Shown here piece after piece: positions 52,917 to 61,863 of a DNA stretch of 64,000 nucleotides. The stretch spans positions 186,001-250,000 of the forward strand of contig CAVYHJ010000001.1 of the NCBI GenBank assembly GCA_963768165.1, written 5' to 3'. The translations under genes and the position numbers were made by a program. This DNA is from CAVYHJ01 sp963768165 [NCBI: uncultured bacterium] (GTDB taxonomy: Bacteria > UBP4 > UBA4092). The notes beneath the pieces were generated by a model. It searched no databases. It was not told where the DNA came from and saw only the letters and a list, made by a program, of their open reading frames with translations. Numbering within the stretch: position 1 is the stretch's first letter; each line of letters opens with the position of its first letter.

Positions 52917-55900
52917 ATGAAGGTATGTTATAACAATCAAGGATATAGAAAGTTTTACAGTAACATTTTATTCATTACATTATTATTGTTCACCGGATTG
53001 TGTTATGCCACATATCAGCAACAAGAAACAGTTGGAGTAACAATGAATGGAGCACAATTCCCAATTGTCGCGAATGACGGACGAATCTGGGTACCTGTTT
53101 ATTCAGAAAACCGTTTAAGAATTTATGACGCGAATGGTGCTCGAGTACAGTTTTCACCAATTACCAGCGGATTAGATGCTTCGGGAAATGTGAAAGGGAT
53201 AGAGAATCCTTCCGGTATCGCCATTTATCAGAATACGGTATTTTTAACTTGCGATAGCTATTCTGGGAAACAATATATCTTGAAATTTTCAGAGAGTGAT
53301 GGAAGTCCAATTCCCGGATTTTCTGTAAATTATTCCCTTGGGCAAATTGTAGCCGATTCTGAAGGAAGGCTTTTTGTCGTAGAAAAAACAGGCAGAAACG
53401 TTCATGTTTTAAACCAATCCGGACAGGAAATTGCTGGTAGTCCAATTCCTTTACCAGCCAATTATAATACATTTCGGGGAATTGCGATAACTCCGGATGA
53501 AAAAACTATTTATGTGACGAGTGAATATCCCGGTGTGATTTTACGACTGACCGGTGGGATAGACGGCGGGCAAGCCTCATACGGAAAAGCAGAAATATTC
53601 ATATCCAATTTAAACAAACCTACGGGTGTGAATATCGGAAGAGACGGGAGAATCTATGTTAGCGAATTCGGTGATAATCGGATTCGCATTTACACTCCGG
53701 ATGGAAAACAACAGGAACAAATTGAAGGAGGAAATCCTTCCTTACAATTCCCGCAAGGGGTTGCCTTTACCAATATAGGAAATACGATTTATATCGCAGA
53801 ATTTACCGCTGCAAAACTACAACAATGGTCTACCGGACAGACACAAGGGTCTACACCTATGATAACGCAATCTCAAGAACCAACGGCGCCAGTACCTAAC
53901 ATAGCCCCATTAATTCCGCAAAAGAGTCCAACAGTGGCTACAGGTCAAACTGTCACGACTGCACAAACCGGTGATATTGGATATTGGGTTCAAGTGGGTG
54001 CATTTACATCGGACGAAAATGTCAGCACTGTGACTACAAAAGTTATACAATTAGGTTATTCTCATATATTGGTTATTCAAGGACCGGGCCCCAATAATAT
54101 TACATTGAAGAAGATTCGATTGGGACCATTCGCCTCAGTAATGGATGCTTCCAAAGTCAAGGCTGATTTAATTCAACGGTTAGTTTTTCCAGGATTAGTA
54201 GGAAATTATTGGATAATTTCCGGTAAACTTACTGGTGGAGGAGAATCCACCACCGGACCGACTCTAGCGTATCGAATATTGGTCTCAAAGTTTACAACTT
54301 CGATTGAAGGCGCACAATTGAAAGCAACCTTGGAATCACAAGGACGTTATCCTGTTTTCAATGATCATAATCCTCCCACTTATGATGTAACGGTCGGAAA
54401 CTATCCTTCGGAACAAGACGCCCAAGGATTATTACAATCGTTAAAAGATGCCGGTTATCCAGATGCACAAATTGTGCAAGCCGGAGAAATAGCCCCACCC
54501 GCAGCATTAACTTCAGAACAACAGAAATCCATTGAAACCAAACAAGTAGCGGTAGAACAAGCACTAAGTCAACAAAGGTATCTGGAAGCTATTCCTCAAC
54601 TGGAAGATATCCTTCGAGCAAATGAAGACAATACTAAAATTATTAAACAATTACAGGACACGATTGCCAAACTAAACGAGGATGAAAGAAAACGTCTGGA
54701 ACAGGAAAATAAAAAACGGGAAGAAGAAGCAGATCGTCTAAAGCAAGCCTCCGTGCATAATTCATATGCATTATCTTTCTGGGAACAAGGGAACGCTAAC
54801 TCAGCAATTGCGGAATGGAATAAAGTGCTCCAACTGGATCCAACTAATGGAACCGCGCAATATTTCTTGAGACAGGCAACCAAGAAAGTGGAAGAATTGC
54901 CCGCACCGCAGATGAAAGTAGTCGAAGAGAAAGGTAACATAACTAAAGAATTGGATAAAATGTACAGCGATGCTCAACAATTATATTTGACTAAACAATA
55001 TGATGATGCACTTAAAAAATTCCAGCAAATTATTGCGAAAGACCCCAAGAGTCCACAAGCGACCAATTCCAATGAAGCGATTGTAAGAATTCAAGCAGAA
55101 AAGGAACAAGCGGAAAAATTGGCTAAATTAGAAGCCCATAACGCGATGATGTCAGAAATTTACATAGGTGTTGGTGTGGTTGTCCTGCTTATCGTTCTAG
55201 GATTTGGCGGATATAAATTGATGGGTTATCTCAAATCCCGTCCCAAGACAGAAAGAGCACCTAAACCGGAAAAAGTGGCAAAACCTGCAAAAGTTGCCGC
55301 AGGAAAAGGTGTTCCCGTAGCGTTGTCGCAACAAATTGCAGCGCCAGAAGACCATTCCAAAGACCGCGAATTAACTCCGGAACAAATGGAGAAGAAGAAA
55401 CAAGGTGAAGAATGGTATAAGAAAGGGATGGCGGAATTGGAAGCGAAGAATTGGGATGAAGCTATTAGTTGTTTTTTAACAGCAGCCTCCTTGGATCCTA
55501 ACAATCCAGAACCGCGAGGAAAAGTTGAGCGAGTGAAATTGTTACGCCGGGAAGAAGAAAAATTGATAGAAGCCCAGAAGAAAGCTATGTCCCAAGCAGA
55601 TACTCAAGTGGTACCGCCTTCCCCCAAAGAAGAACAAGCTCCAACCATCTCTATCGCGCGTCCTCCTACAGCGCCTGCTCCTAAAACTCCAACGCCTGAA
55701 ACCACAGTGGCATCCACAGCTATCACTGGGGCAACAACGGTGGTGGGAAGTTCAGGATTTCAACAAAATTTCGATGATGAAACCGTAGGAGCCGTGCCGA
55801 AAGGGTGGATCGGTGAATATTCCCATGCAAGCTTGGAAGTTGAGGATGCAGTAACAGCTACCAATTCGGGTAAAGGCATTAAATTTGAAAAACAAAGCGG

Positions 55901-56315
55901 CACGGCAAGCACCCATTACCGTTGTAAGTTTAATGAAACACGTGGTCGAATTGCTGTTGAATTTGATATACGCTGTGATTCAAAGAATAAATATTTCCTT
56001 GGCGTGTATATCGAATCGGATGAAGATTTCAGAAAAGCGGTACATACGGTCATTCATACAACAGAAGATGGAACCTCTGCAGCTTTGAGATTACAGGGAG
56101 AGTCAGTTCCCTATCAACTAGGTACTTGGGCACATATCAAATATATATTAAATCTAACCGATTCGAGTGTAGATGCTTTCGTGAATAATCAAAACGTAAT
56201 AAAAGGTGCGCGCATTCCCGGAACACCGGAAATGATGAATACCATATCTATTCGGGATAATCCGGCAACCACGGCAGTACTCTATTTGGATAATATTCGA
56301 ATAACAGCCGCATAG
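52917..56315 (+). CDS. Propeller-SPOR-TPR-transmembrane-lectin-like protein
   Basis: ATG 52917 follows a good AAGGAGAG ribosome site and gives 1132 residues; the frame is open further upstream but without start signals. Order of parts: signal or anchor helix (about 13-32), then an NHL-type beta-propeller (about 40-315; NPSGIAIY, LNKPTGVNIGRDGRIYVSEFGDNRIRIY). A P/T-rich linker leads to two SPOR-like domains (about 354-425 and 449-520; YWVQVGAF, YRILVSKF). A coiled-coil and TPR region (about 540-735) is followed by a membrane helix (about 748-772) and another TPR (about 830-870). A P/T-rich linker precedes a concanavalin-like jelly-roll (about 948-1132; FDDETVGAVPKGW). SPOR domains bind denuded peptidoglycan, so a cell-wall role is likely; the full architecture is not one I recognise. 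Confidence 0.85.
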   Translation: MKVCYNNQGYRKFYSNILFITLLLFTGLCYATYQQQETVGVTMNGAQFPIVANDGRIWVPVYSENRLRIYDANGARVQFSPITSGLDASGNVKGIENPSGIAIYQNTVFLTCDSYSGKQYILKFSESDGSPIPGFSVNYSLGQIVADSEGRLFVVEKTGRNVHVLNQSGQEIAGSPIPLPANYNTFRGIAITPDEKTIYVTSEYPGVILRLTGGIDGGQASYGKAEIFISNLNKPTGVNIGRDGRIYVSEFGDNRIRIYTPDGKQQEQIEGGNPSLQFPQGVAFTNIGNTIYIAEFTAAKLQQWSTGQTQGSTPMITQSQEPTAPVPNIAPLIPQKSPTVATGQTVTTAQTGDIGYWVQVGAFTSDENVSTVTTKVIQLGYSHILVIQGPGPNNITLKKIRLGPFASVMDASKVKADLIQRLVFPGLVGNYWIISGKLTGGGESTTGPTLAYRILVSKFTTSIEGAQLKATLESQGRYPVFNDHNPPTYDVTVGNYPSEQDAQGLLQSLKDAGYPDAQIVQAGEIAPPAALTSEQQKSIETKQVAVEQALSQQRYLEAIPQLEDILRANEDNTKIIKQLQDTIAKLNEDERKRLEQENKKREEEADRLKQASVHNSYALSFWEQGNANSAIAEWNKVLQLDPTNGTAQYFLRQATKKVEELPAPQMKVVEEKGNITKELDKMYSDAQQLYLTKQYDDALKKFQQIIAKDPKSPQATNSNEAIVRIQAEKEQAEKLAKLEAHNAMMSEIYIGVGVVVLLIVLGFGGYKLMGYLKSRPKTERAPKPEKVAKPAKVAAGKGVPVALSQQIAAPEDHSKDRELTPEQMEKKKQGEEWYKKGMAELEAKNWDEAISCFLTAASLDPNNPEPRGKVERVKLLRREEEKLIEAQKKAMSQADTQVVPPSPKEEQAPTISIARPPTAPAPKTPTPETTVASTAITGATTVVGSSGFQQNFDDETVGAVPKGWIGEYSHASLEVEDAVTATNSGKGIKFEKQSGTASTHYRCKFNETRGRIAVEFDIRCDSKNKYFLGVYIESDEDFRKAVHTVIHTTEDGTSAALRLQGESVPYQLGTWAHIKYILNLTDSSVDAFVNNQNVIKGARIPGTPEMMNTISIRDNPATTAVLYLDNIRITAA

Positions 56316-56418
56316 AAAAATGAGGGGGATAAAAGTTTGTTTGATGCGGTTGATAGAGGAGTTTACATTTGGGTAACCCACGTTACCGGTCAACAATCCC
56401 CCGGGCAACTTATCAATT

Positions 56419-59400
56419 ATGAATATACCGCCCGAGCTAATAGAAAAAATCAACCAATCTTTATCGGGGATGGTTGTCCTCAAAAAAATCAACTACAAGT
56501 TCGACACTCTTCAAGTAACCGATTCCATAATTAAGTGCTATTGTCCTATTCATAAAGAAACGATTTTTCGGAGCATGACGGTGGATGAGGAAAATCGCCA
56601 CTTTAAATGCGGATATACCATGTGTCCGGGACATAAAGGTGGCAATCTACTTGATCTTTATTGTTTGGCTACAAAAACCACTCTTGAAACAGCGGTCCTT
56701 CATTGGGCGAAAGATCTCAAGCTCGATGAAGAAGTGCCTGATACTCAAAATTTAATCAATGAATTAACGGACAAAGGGAATAAACTTGTTTCAGAAAAAG
56801 ATTATGATTCCGCGATATCTGTCTTCCAGCAAATCGTTCATTTAGTTCCCGAACAACTGGGTGCACAAGAGAAACTTGCAGGTTTATTCGTCACGACCGA
56901 AAATATTCCCTCCGCCGTCAATCAATTTAAATCCTTAGCAAAATCAGCTATTGCCCAATCCAAATTCAACCAAGCGGAAACGTATTGGAAACAAGCCTTA
57001 AAGCTCTCCCCTGAGTCGGATGAAATTTCCAATGAATTAATAGAATTTTATATTGCCCAGAAGAAGGTCTCTGAAGCCATCCACATGTTGGAGAACAAAT
57101 TAAAGCAAACGGAAAATATTCAGAAGAAAAAAACCATTCTGGACAAGCTTGTCACTTTAGAACCCGAAAAACTTGAATGGTTGGAGATCAAGGGGAGTTT
57201 GGAAAACGAATTGGGTCTGGCGGAGAATGCCGCAGCTAATTTTAAGAAAATCCTTGCGTTGCATGAAAAAAACGCCGACTTGTCAAATATATGTTTAACT
57301 TTGGAAAAACTGATTACCCTGGAACCGGAAAATGACGATTGGTCGAACCAACTTGCACTGCGACTAATTGAATCTGGAAAGAAGAAAGAAGGATACAACA
57401 AGGCCAATGAATTAATTGATAAATACAAATCTAAAAAGGATTATTCATCCGCCATCCAGTTACTTAATCAAGTCAAAACGCTTTTGCCGGACAAATTGGA
57501 ATTGGAAGATATTCTCATTGATTTATTAATTACTTCTGGAAAGAAGAAAGATGCCATTATTTTATTGGAAAGATATGCCGACCAGGCATTATTACGAAAC
57601 CAGGGTGAACATGCCGTTAATATCTATCAGAAAGCATTATCTCTTGACCCAGATCGGATGGATATTTCTCGCCAATTAATAAAAACATATATACAACTGA
57701 ACCAATCTGAAAAAGCGTGTGAATTATATCGTACACTCGCGGAACAACACTCAAAGAAGCGAGAAATCGAACAAGCCATAAGTTTATATCAAGAGTTACT
57801 CTCTATTAAACCGGGAGATCAAGAGGCCCGGGAACGGCTGGCCATTCTCTTTGAAGAAAATACTTCTTCCCGCCAGGCCGTTGAACAATATTTAATTTTA
57901 ATTGACCAGGAATTTAAGAATAAGCAATACATGGAAGCGGAAATATTGTGTTTGCGGATTCTTACTGTGGATAATGAGAATATCGAGGCAAGACTTCGCT
58001 TGATTGATATTTATCGTATATCAGAAGACCGCGTTAAAATGGTAGATATCCAATCCCAATTGGCTAGTCTTTATCACCGTCAAGAAGCTATTGGACCCGC
58101 CAGAAGAATGTGCTTAGCTATTCTTGAGACCATTCCCGACCATATCACCTCTTTGCAGCTATTGATAAAAATGGAGGAGCGTCCTGTACGGCGTGCCACT
58201 CTGATTAAACGTTTAGCAGAAATCTATGATGACCAAAAGAATTATGACCTTTCCGCCAACCAGTACCGGCGTGTTATCCAACTTGTGCCAGAAAACCTAT
58301 ATTCGCTGAACCGGTTGGCTGAGATCTTAACAAATTTGAAAGCACCTCCACCTGAAATCAAGAAGATTTATTTCCAAGTAGCAGAAATTCTCACTAAGAA
58401 GCAAAAATACAAAGACGCGCAGGACATCTATAACCGAATTCATTCCATGGACCCGAATGATATAGATGTTCTCCAGAAATCTCTCTTTCTCGCGAGGATG
58501 TTACATGAGAAATATCCCAAGCAGTACGGAAAAGACCAATTAACCCGACAAATGATGGAATTGGCGAAAGTCCACGATGCTCACGGAGAACCTGATGAAT
58601 CTCTGGCATTGTACGAAGAAATTCTTGAGATTACTCCTGAAAATACGGAAATCAAATCCTATCTGGCAGAGATTTATCTCAAATTAAAACGGAAAGAGGA
58701 TGCCCTCCGTTTATATCAATCGCTTGCCTTACAGCAAAATAAAAAAGGCTTATTGAAAGAACTGACGCAAACCTATCTCACGATACTTGAACTAGATCCC
58801 CAAAACACAGATACACGTGAAAGATTGGGAGAATGTTATATCGCACAAAATGAGATACCCACAGCCAAAGAACAGTTTGTAATATTGGCGCGTCTTTCTC
58901 AAGAAAAAAATGATCTGGATGCGGCGATCACGAATTACACTCGTCTATTAGAAATTGATCCAGAGAATCGTGAATTCTCCATTCAATTGGCGCATTGTTA
59001 TTCTGCCAAGAAAAATAACAAAAAAGCATTGGCTATTCTTCAATCGATGGCTGACAAATTGGATGAAGAGAACGAATTTGACGAATTAATTATAGTTTAT
59101 TCGGAAATTCTACAAATTGACCCGCAAAACCTTTCCACCCATGAGCATCTGGCGAAATTATTTTTAACGATGGGCCGGAATCAAGAAGCTTTGATGGAAT
59201 ATGACATTATTGCCTCCATCCACCGGCAACAAGGCAAATTGGAACTGGCGCTTAAAACCTATCTTACAGCGTTAAACATTGATCCCAACAATTTACAGAT
59301 TCGGATTGTTATCGCGGATACTCACGACCAGATGGGATTGCAATCGGAAGCTATAGCACAATATTATTCGATAGCACAGGTTTTTATACAATCGGATCAA

Positions 59401-61383
59401 TGGGATGAGGCGATTCCCTTATTACGACGTTTACTTGAACTTGAACCACACCATGTAAAAGGACAAGCAGCGCTGGCGGAAGGTTACTTTAAAACAGACC
59501 GAAAAGCTGAGGCAGCTCCGTTATTGCTGTCGCTTGCCCAGCAAGCGGAAAAATCGAAAAAATGGCCAGAAGCGCTGGATTATTGGGAAAAACTCTTTGC
59601 GTTAGAAAATAAAAATGAAACTGCACTGGACGCGCTTATCCGGATACATAATAAAACCGAATCGCCACAGCGTGCTATACCATATTATCTCGAACTAGCC
59701 CAGATATACAATGAAAAACAAGACTTTGACCGAAGTTGTGAAATTCTGGAAGAAGCCTTTGGGTTGGACCCCTTTCAAAAAGAAATCCAAAAGAAACTGG
59801 TAATGCAATATATCCATGCGGGACAAAAGGATCAGGCGATTAAAACAGATTTATTGGTGGCACAATTGCATTTTGAAAAGAATTCTATAGCCGAAGCGGA
59901 GTATTTCATTAACGCAGCGTTGGAGATAGAACCAGAGATTTTAGAAGCGCATTATTTACGTATCAAAATATTCCTAAAAACGAACAGGGAAAAAGAAGCG
60001 TTTCAGGAGTATACGCATGTTGCCAAAATATTATCCAATCAACAAGCTTTTGAGCAGGCAATGAAAGCATATGAAGCGGCGTTACAATTAATTCCCGGAA
60101 ACGCAAAAATCCGGCGACAGTTTATTGATCTGCTCCTGCAACTGGATAAAAAGTCTGAAGCAGCAAACCAATACCGGACAATGGCAGAGATCTCAAAGCG
60201 TGAAGGATCCCGTGAATCAGCATTGGCGGCTTACCGGCGGGCGATCGAGCTAGACCCAACTGACCTGTCTTTACGGCAAGCAACTCTTGATTTGGCAAAG
60301 CAGATCACTCCCGTGCAAGACTTAGTGGTGGAATATATTCAACTAACGGAACTCTTTCTGCAAAAGAATGATCTTAAGAAAGCGGAACAAATATGTCAGG
60401 AAACATTTCAAATCTTTCCCAAGAATCCAAATGATAACATAAAGCTGCTTTCTCTGTTGCAACGTTTCTCCGCTTCTCCAAAACTATTAAAGCCTTATAG
60501 TTACTTAATTGAGTTCTTCATTAAGCAAAATATGCTGGATAAAGCCGTGGAAGCCGGGGAAAAGGCACGTGAAATTGACAGTACCGATACGCGTTTATTG
60601 GAACTTCTCAGCCAAGCTTATGTAAAATCGAACGCAGTTCCCAAGGCATTGAAATTAACCATGACAATCGCCGATATGTATTCTCGTAAAGGAGATACAA
60701 AACGTGCCATGGAGAATTATTTGCGTGTTCTATCGTATGATCCCCATAATGTGGAAGCTAGAAAATTGTATATTGAAACCTATCTTCAACAGGGATTGGA
60801 AGAAGAAATTATCGAACATTACCTGCTTTTAGGAGATGCATATATGCACCATCAGGAGTTCGAGGAATGTCTGGTGGTACTGGACAAAGTTATGAGAATA
60901 GACCCTACCAATCCCGATGCGTTTCATAAAATGCAGTTATTAAACGAAAACCAAACCAAGGCCCAGAAAATAGCAGCTGTTCCTTCACAAAGCCCGAAAG
61001 AAGTTCCACCATCCAAGCCGAGCGCTAGGGGGAATGATGATACTACTACATCGGGTGGAATTGCCGGATATTTAAGGACATTGGAATTAAATCCCAATAA
61101 TGTGGGTGTACGGCAAAAATTAATTAATCGGTATATTGACGAGAAAAAGAGAAAAGAAGCAATTGAACAATTGTTTATTTTATCCCAGACTTATGTCACC
61201 ATGAAAAAATATGAAGAATCGGTAAAAGCGTTGTATGATATTCTTGCACTGGAACCCAACAACTCTGCCGCAAAAGAAAAGCTAGAGAAAACCAGTCAAT
61301 TCGTGTCCTCCCCCAAAAATATCAAAGTGTCAACGGATAAAAATGTTGCACCCTTCAAAAAACCAAAGGCCCTAGACTCATAA
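56419..61383 (+). CDS. Giant protein: primase-type CHC2 zinc finger plus about 1,550 residues of TPR
   Basis: The 1654-residue protein has an N-terminal segment (about 30-100) matching the DNA-primase CHC2 zinc-finger pattern. Ligands are C42-x2-H45-x18-C64-x4-C69, followed by GGNLLDLYCLATKTTLETAVLHWAKDL, the equivalent of the primase GGD-IDF helix. Primases have C-x2-C at the second knuckle, so this is a variant. The rest is a continuous array of TPR units of about 34-40 residues (typical LEIDPENREFSIQLAHCYSAK), with the TPR block interrupted near residue 1520 by a P/S-rich linker. There is no primase TOPRIM or helicase domain. No signal peptide is seen, so it is cytosolic. It lies 103 bases after the propeller gene and before another TPR gene. 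Confidence 0.85.
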   Translation: MNIPPELIEKINQSLSGMVVLKKINYKFDTLQVTDSIIKCYCPIHKETIFRSMTVDEENRHFKCGYTMCPGHKGGNLLDLYCLATKTTLETAVLHWAKDLKLDEEVPDTQNLINELTDKGNKLVSEKDYDSAISVFQQIVHLVPEQLGAQEKLAGLFVTTENIPSAVNQFKSLAKSAIAQSKFNQAETYWKQALKLSPESDEISNELIEFYIAQKKVSEAIHMLENKLKQTENIQKKKTILDKLVTLEPEKLEWLEIKGSLENELGLAENAAANFKKILALHEKNADLSNICLTLEKLITLEPENDDWSNQLALRLIESGKKKEGYNKANELIDKYKSKKDYSSAIQLLNQVKTLLPDKLELEDILIDLLITSGKKKDAIILLERYADQALLRNQGEHAVNIYQKALSLDPDRMDISRQLIKTYIQLNQSEKACELYRTLAEQHSKKREIEQAISLYQELLSIKPGDQEARERLAILFEENTSSRQAVEQYLILIDQEFKNKQYMEAEILCLRILTVDNENIEARLRLIDIYRISEDRVKMVDIQSQLASLYHRQEAIGPARRMCLAILETIPDHITSLQLLIKMEERPVRRATLIKRLAEIYDDQKNYDLSANQYRRVIQLVPENLYSLNRLAEILTNLKAPPPEIKKIYFQVAEILTKKQKYKDAQDIYNRIHSMDPNDIDVLQKSLFLARMLHEKYPKQYGKDQLTRQMMELAKVHDAHGEPDESLALYEEILEITPENTEIKSYLAEIYLKLKRKEDALRLYQSLALQQNKKGLLKELTQTYLTILELDPQNTDTRERLGECYIAQNEIPTAKEQFVILARLSQEKNDLDAAITNYTRLLEIDPENREFSIQLAHCYSAKKNNKKALAILQSMADKLDEENEFDELIIVYSEILQIDPQNLSTHEHLAKLFLTMGRNQEALMEYDIIASIHRQQGKLELALKTYLTALNIDPNNLQIRIVIADTHDQMGLQSEAIAQYYSIAQVFIQSDQWDEAIPLLRRLLELEPHHVKGQAALAEGYFKTDRKAEAAPLLLSLAQQAEKSKKWPEALDYWEKLFALENKNETALDALIRIHNKTESPQRAIPYYLELAQIYNEKQDFDRSCEILEEAFGLDPFQKEIQKKLVMQYIHAGQKDQAIKTDLLVAQLHFEKNSIAEAEYFINAALEIEPEILEAHYLRIKIFLKTNREKEAFQEYTHVAKILSNQQAFEQAMKAYEAALQLIPGNAKIRRQFIDLLLQLDKKSEAANQYRTMAEISKREGSRESALAAYRRAIELDPTDLSLRQATLDLAKQITPVQDLVVEYIQLTELFLQKNDLKKAEQICQETFQIFPKNPNDNIKLLSLLQRFSASPKLLKPYSYLIEFFIKQNMLDKAVEAGEKAREIDSTDTRLLELLSQAYVKSNAVPKALKLTMTIADMYSRKGDTKRAMENYLRVLSYDPHNVEARKLYIETYLQQGLEEEIIEHYLLLGDAYMHHQEFEECLVVLDKVMRIDPTNPDAFHKMQLLNENQTKAQKIAAVPSQSPKEVPPSKPSARGNDDTTTSGGIAGYLRTLELNPNNVGVRQKLINRYIDEKKRKEAIEQLFILSQTYVTMKKYEESVKALYDILALEPNNSAAKEKLEKTSQFVSSPKNIKVSTDKNVAPFKKPKALDS

Positions 61384-61863
61384 AAATAGATTTGGAGTAT
61401 TACAAATTACAGCAATGACACGAGGCATTTTTTAAAATGAAGAATATTGACAAAGACGCATCATGGGATATAATTTAATAATAAATCAATTTTGAATGAT
61501 AAAATTAGGTTGTCGGGTTAACCAAAAAAATCTCTTATAATGGCCTGGTTTATATTAGGCAGCTTTGGGGGGGTGTGTAGAAGTTCTATCATTATTTCAA
61601 CTCAATTAAAATTGATTATTTACCATTTTATTGTAAATAAGTCTAAATTAAAAAGTCTTATAAAAAAACCCAATTTCTAGTTTTCAACTGCTGATTTAGC
61701 ATTCAATAACATAATAGATTAAAGGATTCATTCTTGTCAGAGTGCAAGTATTTTGATATTATCCTAAATAGATTTTAAATAACAACATATTTCAACTATA
61801 TGAAAAACCAAGGATTTTGAACAAAGAAATCTATAGGTAAGTATTCCCGATTTTTATAAACAC
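61384..61863. other. 480-base AT-rich gap between TPR genes
   Basis: No coding frame or clear terminator is seen. A G-run (TTTGGGGGGGTGTG, near 61565) and AT-rich stretches are present. It may contain the promoter of the next TPR gene. Confidence 0.5.
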
